Below, piece by piece: positions 32,611 through 40,633 of a stretch of 64,000 nt of DNA. Every line of letters begins with the position of its first letter. The first letter of the stretch is position 1. Source of the stretch: Paenibacillus silvestris (GTDB lineage Bacteria; Bacillota; Bacilli; Paenibacillales; NBRC-103111); the NCBI RefSeq assembly GCF_009882985.1, contig NZ_WTUZ01000022.1:248001-312000 (forward strand). The letters run 5' to 3'. The position numbers and the translations under genes were made by a program. The notes below the pieces were generated by a model. That model had not been told where the DNA came from. It saw only the letters and a program-made list of their open reading frames with translations, and did not search any database.

Positions 32611-34095
32611 ATGAAAGAGCTTATCGACGCAATCAAAACGGGAAATACATCGACGCTAGCAGCACCGGGCGTTAAAGTATATGCGGCATCTTTTACACAA
32701 ATTGGGAATACTTCACTTGTTATGGTACGTACAGAGGCTGGAAAGCAGTTGCTTGCAGTTGGTGAGAGTGATTTGTACGATCAATTAAACGGAGAAGTTG
32801 TTGATGGCGCTAAAGTTGCTCCCTTAACACATGAGAATCGTTTGACACTAAATCAATTTTTGCCGTATACAGCCCCGCAAGCGTTTGGCACACAGGTTGC
32901 TACGATGGGTCTGGGTGATCGACTTGGTATTGCAAGCCCTGGACACATTCAAACGATTCGCGGCAGAGATATTCGTCCCGTGTTGGCACAGCAAAGTATT
33001 CGTGAGCTTGCGCTTACAGGCAGAACGTATGAAGATGTTTTGGATGCAGCTGCTTATGCCGTATTCCAAGAAGGCTACAAAGATGGTTATGGCGCAGATG
33101 GCGACCATTTGAAGAAGGAAGAAGATATCGAGTATGCTTTGCGTCTTGGCTTTACTATGTTGACGCTGGATTGCTCCGAAAATATTGATAATACGATCGA
33201 AACGTTGTCCGCACAGGAAGTAGCGGCGAAGTATGAGAAGTTGCCTGCGAGCTTGCGTGAGCACTATGAGAAACGTTACTTGGAAACACCTGCTGATGTT
33301 CCAGGTGCAGCACTTAACTACACGCGCGAAGCGCTCCAAAAAGATGTTCTGATCTACGACGCAGCGATTAATTTCATGGAAGCCATTTACCGCAAATATA
33401 TCGCGACTCTGGATCGTGCTGTTGATTTTGAAATTTCTATTGATGAAACGGCTACACCTACATCACCAGAAGCCCATTATTTGGTAGCAAACGAGCTTCG
33501 TGATCGCGGGGTTTCCATTTTCAGCATGGCGCCACGCTTCTGCGGGGAATTCCAGAAAGGTATTGACTACATCGGTGATATCGCGCAATTTGAGCGTGAG
33601 CTAGCGAGCCATGCGGCGATTGCTGTGCATTTTGAATATAAGCTGAGCATTCATTCTGGTAGTGACAAATTCAGTGTATTCCCACTGATTGGACAATACA
33701 CCAACGGTTTGTTCCACATCAAAACAGCGGGTACAAATTGGCTTGAAGCGGTACGTGTGGTGGCAAAAGTGAACCCTTCCCTGTATCGCCGCATGCACCA
33801 ATTCGCTTTGGATCATTTCACAGAAGCGACAGCTTATTATCACGTGACGACGGACATCAATGCCATCGTTCCGCTTTCTGAAGTTGCGGATGCAGATCTG
33901 CCCAACTACATGGAAGAGAACAATGCACGCCAATTGCTGCACATCACATACGGCCTGTTGCTGCAGGCAAAAAATGCAGATGGCAGCAAGACGTTTGCTG
34001 ACGAGTTCTTCCACACGATGGCAGAGCAGGAAGATGTATTCGCTGAAGGCTTACGTCATCATATCGGCAGACATTTGGAGCTGCTGGGTAAATAA
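32611..34095 (+). CDS. uxaE: Tagaturonate epimerase
   Basis: UxaE interconverts D-tagaturonate and D-fructuronate in hexuronate breakdown. The 494-residue protein has the family segments GLGDRLGIASPGHI near residue 100, SIDETATPTSPEAHY near 280, HSGSDKFSVFPLIG near 350 and HIKTAGTNWLEAVRVV near 370. ATG 32611 follows aagggagga, and the open frame to 32584 runs through the palindromic site. Other uronate genes (uxaC, uxaB, kdgK) are absent here, so it is an isolated member with only the divergent AraC gene for company. Length is normal. Confidence 0.82.
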   Translation: MKELIDAIKTGNTSTLAAPGVKVYAASFTQIGNTSLVMVRTEAGKQLLAVGESDLYDQLNGEVVDGAKVAPLTHENRLTLNQFLPYTAPQAFGTQVATMGLGDRLGIASPGHIQTIRGRDIRPVLAQQSIRELALTGRTYEDVLDAAAYAVFQEGYKDGYGADGDHLKKEEDIEYALRLGFTMLTLDCSENIDNTIETLSAQEVAAKYEKLPASLREHYEKRYLETPADVPGAALNYTREALQKDVLIYDAAINFMEAIYRKYIATLDRAVDFEISIDETATPTSPEAHYLVANELRDRGVSIFSMAPRFCGEFQKGIDYIGDIAQFERELASHAAIAVHFEYKLSIHSGSDKFSVFPLIGQYTNGLFHIKTAGTNWLEAVRVVAKVNPSLYRRMHQFALDHFTEATAYYHVTTDINAIVPLSEVADADLPNYMEENNARQLLHITYGLLLQAKNADGSKTFADEFFHTMAEQEDVFAEGLRHHIGRHLELLGK

Positions 34096-34102
34096 AATCA
34101 CA

Positions 34103-34153
34103 AAAGAGGCAATTCTCAAGCCGTTAATCTGCTTGAAGATTGCCTCTTTTTTT
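34103..34153. terminator. Terminator between uxaE and convergent small gene
   Basis: Stem of about 18 bp (aaagaggcaa-ctcaagc / gcttgaag-ttgcctcttt) followed by seven T on the + strand. It can also serve the minus-strand gene ending at 34159. Confidence 0.9.
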
Positions 34154-34158
34154 AAATC

Positions 34159-34467
34159 CTATTCTTGATTCGAAGGTTCATTCCGATTATCATCTGCGCC
34201 TGGGTAGTCCCGTTTGATGCCTTCATGCAGCTCATGATTTTCATAGGAAAACCGGTTTGGCGGGCGCTGATCTTTTCGCCATGGGGAGCTTTTTCCCAGC
34301 GATTCCGTGTTTAGGCTTGTGCCATAAGGACCTTCGGGAAATTCCTCAGGAATCAGGTCATTTCGCTGAGATTCGACTGTCTCCAAATCGGTGTATACAT
34401 CTCGCTGTTCAGGTATGAAACCTTTTGTTTCGGTATATTTGTCTTTTGCGGTTTCTTCGACACTCAT
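34159..34467 (-). CDS. Small acidic/polar protein of unknown function
   Basis: The 102-residue hydrophilic protein is rich in Glu, Asp, Asn and Arg, with a C-terminal block PPNRFSYENHELHEGIKRDY. I recall similar short cytosolic proteins in Paenibacillus, but none with a known role. The start at 34467 is chosen because gatgaggagg on the minus strand lies about 9 nt upstream. The frame is open much further (to 34653), but that part overlaps the neighbouring DUF3055 gene. It appears intrinsically disordered over most of its length. Confidence 0.55.
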   Translation of the reverse strand: MSVEETAKDKYTETKGFIPEQRDVYTDLETVESQRNDLIPEEFPEGPYGTSLNTESLGKSSPWRKDQRPPNRFSYENHELHEGIKRDYPGADDNRNEPSNQE

Positions 34468-34525
34468 GGAAAATGCCTCCTCATCTGGGTTGCGCATGCT
34501 TTTTCCAGTGTCCCCCGCTGATCCA

Positions 34526-34819
34526 TTAAATATCCGTGAAATGAATAGAGCCGATAATTTGCTGTAAAAATTCATTGAGTTCGAGTGCTTGTTCCTCATT
34601 GAGCTTGAACGCGTACTCCAGGTATCCCTCTTCCGCCAAATCATCGGGACCAATTACAGCACTGCGTCCTGATTGTAAATCAATGACTAGCTTTTTGCCG
34701 TAATAACGGGTGGTAGTCATTATCGCAAGGTCAAAACGGTGCAGCGCATTGCCGACGAAGCATACAAAACGCGTTGTCGTTTCTTCTTGATGATCGTATA
34801 AAAAGTCATAATCAGACAT
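34526..34819 (-). CDS. DUF3055 family protein (SAV0927-like)
   Basis: The 97-residue protein begins MSDYDFLYDHQEETTTRFVCFVG and continues HRFDLAIMTTTRYYGKKLVIDLQSGRSAVIGPDDL, the pattern of the DUF3055/SAV0927 family widespread in Bacilli. Structures of this family exist, but no biochemical function is assigned. The start on the minus strand has aagagggccct upstream. It lies upstream of the small acidic gene on the same strand, 58 bp apart, so they may be cotranscribed. Its promoter region is shared with the divergent HRDC gene. Confidence 0.82.
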   Translation of the reverse strand: MSDYDFLYDHQEETTTRFVCFVGNALHRFDLAIMTTTRYYGKKLVIDLQSGRSAVIGPDDLAEEGYLEYAFKLNEEQALELNEFLQQIIGSIHFTDI

Positions 34820-34887
34820 AAGGGCCCTCTTTTCATTCTGGTATGTGTTCCATTATAACCGAAATAGGCCTGTCAACAAAACATAGG

Positions 34888-34916
34888 TTGCGCCTATCTT
34901 ACAAACATGGTATGAT
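34888..34916 (+). promoter_or_regulatory. Sigma-A promoter of the HRDC gene
   Basis: TTGCGC at 34888-34893 and TATGAT at 34911-34916, 17 bp apart. It lies upstream of the terminator hairpin at 34936, which gives a leader of about 95 nt. Confidence 0.65.
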
Positions 34917-34935
34917 TTGGATATTAGAAAAAGGG

Positions 34936-34980
34936 AAGCACCTTTTCAGCCTAGCTGAAGAGGTGCTTTTTCGTTTTTCT
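34936..34980 (+). terminator. Promoter-proximal terminator (attenuator candidate) in HRDC gene leader
   Basis: Near-perfect stem aagcacct-ttcagc / gctgaa-aggtgctt with a CTA loop, followed by a T-rich run (tttttcgttttt). There is no + strand gene upstream that it could terminate, because the neighbour is divergent. Confidence 0.8.
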
Positions 34981-35016
34981 TACCCTATTTTTCGTAACCA
35001 TTTGGAGGAGGTAAGT

Positions 35017-36030
35017 ATGAACATTGTTTTTTTGAACACATTGGAGAAAGAAACGGGGGATCATCAAATTTTATCGGCGCAGGTGTCGATTGCTGAGGAG
35101 CAGGGCGTGTGGAATGTGTTCTGGAACGAACCAGACAGCGCAGGCAAGCAGCAGCAAGCTCAGTGGTATCAGGGGATGAGCTGGGATGAGATGCTTAGCA
35201 TCTTCCGTCATGGATTGCGAGAGAAGTTTCGCAACGGCTTCCGCCCTATTGTGAGTTCGGATCTGGAATCGGCGCAAGTGCTATCAGGCAAAGCGAGGAT
35301 GACACAGATGCTGACCTATTACTGCGAAGAACATCCAAGCGATGAAGTGTATGAGCCTCTTCGTGCGTGGAGACGTGAACAAGCCGCGCGCGAGGGCAAA
35401 GCTCCTTATATTCTCGCTACGAATCGGGTGCTGCGCATGATTTCTGTCTTCCTGCCTCAGAGCAAGGAGGAGCTCCAGCAAATCCCTGGTTTCGGTGAGC
35501 AAAAAACCAATATGTATGCAGGGGATATCCTTAAGCTAACCGCAGAGCATACGCGAACGAATGGCTTTCCACTAGATTGGGTTGCCAGGAGTGTTGATAT
35601 CGTCAAGTTCGAGGCATGGCTCCTCGCGCAGAAGGAGCAGAAGCTGCGTATGGAGCTTGATCGTGAGGTCAGCAAACGCAAGCTGCTGGAGATAGCTGCC
35701 CGCGGAGGCAGCTTGGCGGATCTTCAAGCTGACTTAACGATGCCGCGCAGAGAGCTCTTGCTGTGGGTAGAGGAATTGGATCGGGATGGCTACGATATGG
35801 ATCTACTGGTGGAAGCAGAGTTGACTTCAGTCCCGGAGGAGGAACAGATCAAAGCTTGGAACGCATTCGAATCAGAAGGCGACCGCTATTTGAAGCCGGT
35901 TCTTCAACGTATGGGCGGCACAGAGGAGCTGAAAGGCAAAGAGCTCGACCACGCTTATGAGTGGCTTCGATTGCTTCGATTGCGTTTCCGCAAGGAGAAG
36001 GAGAGCATAAACACGGGGGTTGCAAGTTAA
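35017..36030 (+). CDS. HRDC-domain protein
   Basis: The 337-residue protein has an HRDC nucleic-acid-binding domain at residues about 110-182 (YEPLRAWRREQAAREGKAPYILATNRVL, then LQQIPGFGEQKTNMYAGDIL). The N-terminal 100 residues are alpha/beta and unrecognised. The C-terminal part (LADLQADLTMPRRELLLWVEELDRDGYDMDLL) looks like a winged-helix segment as in RecQ-type accessory proteins. There is no helicase domain. ATG 35017 follows tttggaggagg and the frame open back to 34843 crosses the leader terminator. A role in DNA handling is likely, but details are unknown. Confidence 0.75.
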   Translation: MNIVFLNTLEKETGDHQILSAQVSIAEEQGVWNVFWNEPDSAGKQQQAQWYQGMSWDEMLSIFRHGLREKFRNGFRPIVSSDLESAQVLSGKARMTQMLTYYCEEHPSDEVYEPLRAWRREQAAREGKAPYILATNRVLRMISVFLPQSKEELQQIPGFGEQKTNMYAGDILKLTAEHTRTNGFPLDWVARSVDIVKFEAWLLAQKEQKLRMELDREVSKRKLLEIAARGGSLADLQADLTMPRRELLLWVEELDRDGYDMDLLVEAELTSVPEEEQIKAWNAFESEGDRYLKPVLQRMGGTEELKGKELDHAYEWLRLLRLRFRKEKESINTGVAS

Positions 36031-36032
36031 CA

Positions 36033-36062
36033 TTGACAGGGCTTAGGCAGATGTGATTAAAT
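36033..36062 (+). promoter_or_regulatory. Promoter of tyrS leader
   Basis: Perfect TTGACA at 36033-36038 and an extended -10 (TG at 36054-36055, then TTAAAT at 36057-36062) with 18 bp spacing. The -10 box is only 4/6. Confidence 0.5.
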
Positions 36063-36069
36063 GGTCAAT

Positions 36070-36384
36070 AATCTTAATAGCAATCAAAGCGATGACGAAC
36101 TGGGGCGATGCCCTTAGTAGGAGTAATGCCGCTGCTGCAGAGAGTCGGTGGAAGGTGCAAACCGATGCAAGTATGGCTCCGAATTACCGTTCTGAGTTGG
36201 TTGAGGGAACATGCTCTTGTGTGAGCATCAGTAGCTTATACCCGGCAATCCTATGCCGTTACAATTACTAAGTGAAAGAGAAGGCTGCGAATGAGAGTCG
36301 CAGATCCTTCGCTTTAATTAGGGTGGTACCGCGAGACAACCGTCTCGTCCCTTTGTGGACGATTTGGTTGTCTTTTTGTTTTTT
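36070..36384 (+). promoter_or_regulatory. Tyrosine T-box leader of tyrS
   Basis: The leader has stem-I features, a specifier loop with the tyrosine codon TAC at 36185-36187 (within gaattaccg), and the conserved T-box sequence agggtggtaccgcg near 36320. A terminator follows at 36334-36378 (agacaacc / ggttgtct then TTTTT). Uncharged tRNA-Tyr should stabilise the antiterminator and allow tyrS expression. The 5' edge is approximate. It accounts for the 394-nt gap before tyrS. Confidence 0.92.
36334..36384 (+). terminator. T-box terminator before tyrS
   Basis: Stem agacaacc-tcgtcc / ggacga-ggttgtct with internal mismatches, followed by T-rich sequence. Confidence 0.85.
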
Positions 36385-36423
36385 CTTGAACTATTTTTAT
36401 AGCGATTAAGGAGGGATTGTAGG

Positions 36424-37680
36424 ATGACGGGAAAAGAGTTAACCGATGCACAGAAGCAGGAAGTTCAGCGCCAACTGCAGATTATTAAACGAGGCGCGGC
36501 AGAAATCATACCGGAAGATGCCCTGAAACAGAAAATTACCCAGAGCATTGTGACAGGAAAACCATTGAAAGTGAAGCTGGGCCTGGATCCGTCAGCACCT
36601 GATATTCATATCGGGCATACCGTTGTTTTGCAAAAGCTTCGTCAATTTCAAGAGTTAGGCCATGAAGTTCAGCTAATCATCGGAGATTTCACAGGTCGGA
36701 TCGGTGATCCAACAGGGAAGTCGGAAACGCGCAAACAGCTGACAGAAGAGGATGTTCAGCATAATGCTCAGACGTATCAGACACAGCTGTCCAAAATTTT
36801 GGATTTCAGCAAAACGACCTTTTACTACAATTCTAGTTGGCTTGGTGAACTGAAATTTGATGATGTGCTGAAGCTTGCGGGTAAGGTGACGGTTGCGAGG
36901 ATGCTGGAGCGGGACGATTTCGCCAAAAGATACGCAGCGAACCAGTCGATTCATGTGCATGAATTTTTCTACCCGTTAATGCAGGGCTACGATTCCGTGT
37001 CGCTTGAGACCGATATTGAGCTAGGGGGTACAGATCAGACGTTTAATATTTTGATGGGACGTACACTGCAAAGCGCCTATGAGATGAAAGACGGGCAAGT
37101 GGCTATTCTGATGCCGCTGCTCGAAGGGCTGGACGGCACGCAGAAGATGAGCAAAAGCTTGAAAAATTACATCGGTATCGATGAAGTGCCGAATGAAATT
37201 TTCGGGAAAACGATGTCGATTCCAGATTCGCTTATGCTGAAATATTATGCGTTAACGACTGCGATCTCAGGTGAGAGCCTTCAGGAGTTGAGAGAGGGAC
37301 TGGAGGCTGGCTCCATCCATCCGAGGGATGCCAAGATGAAGCTGGCCAAGGAATATGTTCGTATGTATCATGGTGCGGAAGCAGCCCAAGAGGCTGAGCA
37401 GCACTTTATTACGGTCTTTCAGAAGCGGGCGCTGCCAGATGATATCGAAGACATACAGATAAGCGGGGAACTGCTGGAAGCGGGCCCGATTTCCATCATT
37501 AAGCTGCTTGTTTCTATGGGGCTGCAAGCTTCCAATGGAGAGGCGAGACGCAGTATTGAACAAGGCGCAGTGAAAATCAATGAAACGAAGATCATGAATA
37601 TCCATGAGTCTTTCCACCCGCAGGACGGCGATATTATTCAAATAGGGAAACGTAAATTCGTGAAGATCAAACGGGTTTAG
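36424..37680 (+). CDS. tyrS: Tyrosyl-tRNA synthetase
   Basis: The 418-residue class I synthetase charges tRNA-Tyr. It has the HIGH-type motif (DIHIGHTVVL) near residue 62, DFTGRIGDPTGKSETR near 85, the KMSKS loop (QKMSKSLKNYIG) near 240, and a C-terminal S4 RNA-binding domain (ISIIKLLVSMGLQASNGEARRSIEQGAV) near 355. This is the TyrZ-like long N-terminal group, as the HIGH motif comes late. Ribosome site aaggaggg precedes ATG 36424. Expression is controlled by the T-box upstream. Confidence 0.96.
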   Translation: MTGKELTDAQKQEVQRQLQIIKRGAAEIIPEDALKQKITQSIVTGKPLKVKLGLDPSAPDIHIGHTVVLQKLRQFQELGHEVQLIIGDFTGRIGDPTGKSETRKQLTEEDVQHNAQTYQTQLSKILDFSKTTFYYNSSWLGELKFDDVLKLAGKVTVARMLERDDFAKRYAANQSIHVHEFFYPLMQGYDSVSLETDIELGGTDQTFNILMGRTLQSAYEMKDGQVAILMPLLEGLDGTQKMSKSLKNYIGIDEVPNEIFGKTMSIPDSLMLKYYALTTAISGESLQELREGLEAGSIHPRDAKMKLAKEYVRMYHGAEAAQEAEQHFITVFQKRALPDDIEDIQISGELLEAGPISIIKLLVSMGLQASNGEARRSIEQGAVKINETKIMNIHESFHPQDGDIIQIGKRKFVKIKRV

Positions 37681-37685
37681 CCAAA

Positions 37686-37735
37686 AAAGGGCTTCCTGAT
37701 CAGCCGTTTCAGCTGCTTCAAGAAGCCCTTTCTTA
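37686..37735. terminator. Terminator shared by tyrS and corA
   Basis: Stem aaagggcttc / gaagcccttt with a 26-nt loop containing a smaller hairpin (cagc / gctg). A and T runs on both sides make it suitable for both convergent genes. Confidence 0.8.
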
Positions 37736-37737
37736 CA

Positions 37738-38673
37738 TTAAAGCCATTCTTTTTTGCGGAATAAGATATACATCGCAATGCCTAGCACACCCATGAATGC
37801 TAAGACGAGCTCATCTCCGTGAGCGACATGGAGCCCTAGAATGTTATCAAAGTTCATCCCGAACACACCTGTAATGAACGTCAGCGGCATGAAAATGGTC
37901 GTCAGCGCGGTAAAAACACGCATGATATCATTCGCGCGGTTAGCCAGGCTGGACTGATAAGCTTCTCGTAAGTTCCCCATGAGATCGCGGAGCGTATCGA
38001 ACGTATCCACAATTTTCACGGCATTCTCATAAATGTCGCCAAAATATTTCTGGAGCTGGTGATCGATCAGCCTAAGATCCTTTTTGCCGAGGGTACCGAT
38101 GACATCGCGCTGCGGAACGAGCACTTTTTTGAGCCAGAGAATTTCCGAACGAAGTCCGATGATCTCATTCAAATGCGTCTTCTTGGTAGCTACCAGAATA
38201 TCTTCTTCCAGCTTTTCAATCTTGGCCTCGATACGGTCACCAACCGCAACGTAATTATCGACGACAAGATCGACTAGATGGTATAGGAAACGATCGGCGC
38301 TGTTGACTTCCTCTTCCCATAGAAAGGGCTTCAAAGCGCGAAGTTCATTAATTTTTTGTCTAGTAACGGTAATAATGACATGCTTGCTAAGAAATAAATT
38401 AAGTCCACGAAGGAAAATTTCTTCATCATCAAAACGAATGCTATTAATTACGATAAAATAATGCGAATCATAAAATTCAATTTTAGGACGCTGTTCCTCT
38501 TCGCTCAAGCAGTCCTCCACGGCCAAATCATGTAGATGGAATAAAGGCTGAAGAAGTTCTAAATCCTCGATCCCTGCATCAATCCAATAAAAGCCTTTTT
38601 CTGGAGGTGTTAGTGCGACAGACACGTCATCGACCATTGTGAAAATGCCATTCTGAACCCACCGTGTTTTCAT
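37738..38673 (-). CDS. corA: CorA-family magnesium/metal ion channel
   Basis: The 311-residue protein has a large cytosolic N-terminal alpha/beta and helical funnel and two C-terminal membrane helices. The signature GMN is present in TGVFGMNFDN near residue 275, followed by the second helix and a positively charged tail (FRKKEWL). CorA pentamers carry Mg2+ and sometimes Co2+ or Ni2+. The start at 38673 is chosen because aaagggg on the minus strand lies 8 nt upstream. A GTG at 38682 touches that site. The leader folds into a long hairpin (38693-38758). Confidence 0.92.
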   Translation of the reverse strand: MKTRWVQNGIFTMVDDVSVALTPPEKGFYWIDAGIEDLELLQPLFHLHDLAVEDCLSEEEQRPKIEFYDSHYFIVINSIRFDDEEIFLRGLNLFLSKHVIITVTRQKINELRALKPFLWEEEVNSADRFLYHLVDLVVDNYVAVGDRIEAKIEKLEEDILVATKKTHLNEIIGLRSEILWLKKVLVPQRDVIGTLGKKDLRLIDHQLQKYFGDIYENAVKIVDTFDTLRDLMGNLREAYQSSLANRANDIMRVFTALTTIFMPLTFITGVFGMNFDNILGLHVAHGDELVLAFMGVLGIAMYILFRKKEWL

Positions 38674-38692
38674 CTGATCCACCCCTTTGCAT

Positions 38693-38758
38693 GGAATCAG
38701 CCGGTTACGTTCATCATGTGTGCGAGACTACGAATGATGGAATAACCGACTGCATTCC
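38693..38758 (-). promoter_or_regulatory. Long leader hairpin immediately upstream of corA ribosome site
   Basis: Read on the minus strand, ggaat-gc-agtcggttat-tc-catcat pairs with atgatg-aac-gtaaccggct-g-attcc, with G-U pairs that fit this strand but would be mismatches in the opposite RNA. It ends about 4 nt before the AAAGGGG site. It does not match the Mg2+ M-box (ykoK) consensus. The rest of the 300-nt gap up to 38955 is AT-rich with nothing else recognised. Confidence 0.5.
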
Positions 38759-38954
38759 TACACTATAAAATTTACTAATCTTGCAGGTGCTACTCCTCGG
38801 TTCCCCGTCCAAACGTATGCCCCCCTTTTGCGTCCGTGTCGAATAATACTTGTCTAGTATAACCCTTCATATATCCCGTTTCAAGCCAAAAAGTTTGGCG
38901 AAACAAGTAGGAATGCGCTTTAGATACTTTATGGATTCAGGGCTTGTTCGGTGT

Positions 38955-38988
38955 CAAAAAAAAAGCGCCATGAGTTACATGGCGGCTT
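38955..38988 (-). terminator. Terminator of the 75-residue gene (minus strand)
   Basis: On the minus strand agccgccat / atggcgct surrounds a 7-nt loop and is followed by nine T. The stop codon is in the stem-loop. Confidence 0.85.
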
Positions 38989-39202
38989 TCAAGATTTTGG
39001 CTTTCATTTCTGTATAAATGTCAATCAATTCAGAATTACCTTGGAGCAGTAGTTCTTCCTCATTCGCTGCACCGTAGATTCGACATAATAAGGCTGCGGC
39101 ATCCTCTGCCTGTTGCATAGTTGGCTTCGATGTTTCAATTAGAGCGAAATATCGATTTAATGAAGCGAAAGCAGAAAAGTTATCCGAAGTTGGTGCGGAC
39201 AT
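38975..39202 (-). CDS. Small helical protein of unknown function
   Basis: The 75-residue protein (start MSAPTSDNFSAFASLNRYF) is predicted to be helical and has one Cys (ALLCRIYG). I do not recognise the family. It is preceded on the minus strand by aaagggggt about 6 nt from the ATG and ends inside a strong terminator, so it has all the marks of a real monocistronic gene. Possible operator half-sites lie at 39247-39302 upstream. Confidence 0.6.
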   Translation of the reverse strand: MSAPTSDNFSAFASLNRYFALIETSKPTMQQAEDAAALLCRIYGAANEEELLLQGNSELIDIYTEMKAKILKAAM

Positions 39203-39246
39203 AATAGACCCCCTTTGTTTGGTTAGATAATGTAATCAGTTTGATA

Positions 39247-39302
39247 GTTATTTAACCCTGTTTTGAGTTATTTAAACACCAAATAACGATACATTTCGTA
39301 TC
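39247..39302. repeat. Cluster of inverted/direct half-sites between divergent genes
   Basis: GTTATTTAA occurs at 39247 and 39267, exactly 20 bp apart, and AAATAAC at 39281-39287 makes a 7-bp inverted repeat with the second copy. GATAC-N5-GTATC follows at 39288-39302. The arrangement suggests transcription-factor binding, upstream of the minus-strand small gene and about 70 bp before the met operon promoter. Confidence 0.45.
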
Positions 39303-39371
39303 AATATTATCATAGTGGGACAGCCTTATGCAATTTCTTTATTTTTGGAGGTTGCAGAATCAGTTAACGTC

Positions 39372-39399
39372 TTGACTTTACCTCATTTTATAGTATGAT
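39372..39399 (+). promoter_or_regulatory. Sigma-A promoter of the methionine operon
   Basis: TTGACT at 39372-39377 and TATGAT at 39394-39399 with 16 bp between, just upstream of the S-box leader. Confidence 0.7.
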
Positions 39400-39423
39400 G
39401 ATTTTAATCGCATACGTTTCATT

Positions 39424-39615
39424 TTCTTATCAAGAGTAGGTGGAGGGACTAGCCCTATGACACCCGGCAACCGACAAACCTTTGCAAGCAAAGGGATGCA
39501 CGGTGCTAATTCTTGCGGAAACGCTTTTCGAAAGCGAATCTGGGAGATAAGAGAAGGACATTGACAGTGACATTCCATGGCCTTTCTCTGATTCCAGAGA
39601 AGGTCATTTTTGCAT
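39424..39615 (+). promoter_or_regulatory. SAM-I (S-box) riboswitch with terminator
   Basis: The S-box consensus is clear: cttatcaagagtaggtggag, then agggactagccctatga, then acccggcaacc and the conserved ggtgctaatt, closing with gataagag near 39553. A terminator hairpin follows at 39577-39611. S-adenosylmethionine binding should stop transcription before metA. It accounts for most of the 456-nt gap. Confidence 0.95.
39577..39613 (+). terminator. S-box terminator
   Basis: Stem atggcctttctctg / cagagaaggtcat with an ATTC loop followed by five T. Confidence 0.85.
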
Positions 39616-39657
39616 TTCCATACACCCATAATAAACCATTGAAGAGGAGTGAACAGG

Positions 39658-40602
39658 ATGCCGATCAAGATTCCTGACAACCTGCCTGCCAAAGAAATTT
39701 TAAACCAAGAGAACATCTTCACCATGGACGAATCTGTCGCGTATCACCAGGATATACGTCCACTTCGCATTGCTTTGCTGAATTTGATGCCAACCAAAGA
39801 AACGACCGAGACGCAATTACTGCGCTTGATCGGGAATACCCCGCTGCAGGTGGAATTCGTTCTTCTGCATCCGAAAACTCATACTTCTAAGAACACTTCC
39901 GTTGAACATCTGGAGTTGTTCTATAAAACTTTTGACGATATTAAGGAAGAAAAGCTGGATGGCATGATTATTACAGGCGCCCCAGTCGAACAGATGGAGT
40001 TTGAAGATGTGAATTACTGGGAGGAGTTGACGCAAATCCTGAATTGGAGCAAAGAAAACGTCACTTCGACCTTGCATATTTGCTGGGCAGCCCAAGCGGG
40101 CTTGTATCATCATTTCGGGGTTCGTAAATTTGCACTGGACAACAAAATATTCGGTGTATTCCCGCACACGGTAGAGGTGCCGAATACGAAGCTTCTTCGC
40201 GGCTTTGATGAAGTATTCCATGTGCCGCAATCGCGCCATACCGATGTTCGTCGTGATGACATTGAGCGATGTCCGGATCTGGAGATTTTATCCGAATCGG
40301 AGGAATCAGGTGTTTATATCGCGGCTACACGTGATGGAAAGCATATTTTCGTAACGGGCCATTCCGAGTATGATGCGAATTCATTGAAATGGGAGTATGA
40401 TCGGGATGTGAGCAAGGGACTTCCTATTGAAATCCCAAAAAATTATTACCCGAACAATGATCCTAGCAGACAACCTTATAACACTTGGAGAGCCCACGCT
40501 AACCTGCTGTTCTCTAATTGGTTGAACTATTATGTGTACCAAGCAACGCCTTTTGAGCTTAACGCCAATATCAATGAAAGCCTGGCAAGTGCGCAACTGT
40601 AA
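39658..40602 (+). CDS. metA: Homoserine O-acyltransferase (MetA)
   Basis: MetA acylates homoserine as the first committed step of methionine synthesis. The 314-residue protein has LNLMPTKETTETQLLRLIGNTPLQVEFVLL split near residues 43-70, the catalytic Cys in LHICWAAQAGLYHHFG near residue 142 and the His in VTGHSEYD near 235. Bacillus-type MetA enzymes often use acetyl-CoA rather than succinyl-CoA, so the acyl donor is left open. ATG 39658 has gaagaggag upstream, better placed than the GTG at 39649. It is the first gene of an S-box operon with metI and metC. Confidence 0.93.
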   Translation: MPIKIPDNLPAKEILNQENIFTMDESVAYHQDIRPLRIALLNLMPTKETTETQLLRLIGNTPLQVEFVLLHPKTHTSKNTSVEHLELFYKTFDDIKEEKLDGMIITGAPVEQMEFEDVNYWEELTQILNWSKENVTSTLHICWAAQAGLYHHFGVRKFALDNKIFGVFPHTVEVPNTKLLRGFDEVFHVPQSRHTDVRRDDIERCPDLEILSESEESGVYIAATRDGKHIFVTGHSEYDANSLKWEYDRDVSKGLPIEIPKNYYPNNDPSRQPYNTWRAHANLLFSNWLNYYVYQATPFELNANINESLASAQL

Positions 40603-40633
40603 TTCGAACCCAAATCATGAGGAGGAACTCCCT

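Noticed and set aside
38693..38758. Mg2+ M-box riboswitch in the corA leader
   Set aside because: The conserved M-box sequence elements are not present and the leader is too short; only a simple long hairpin is seen.
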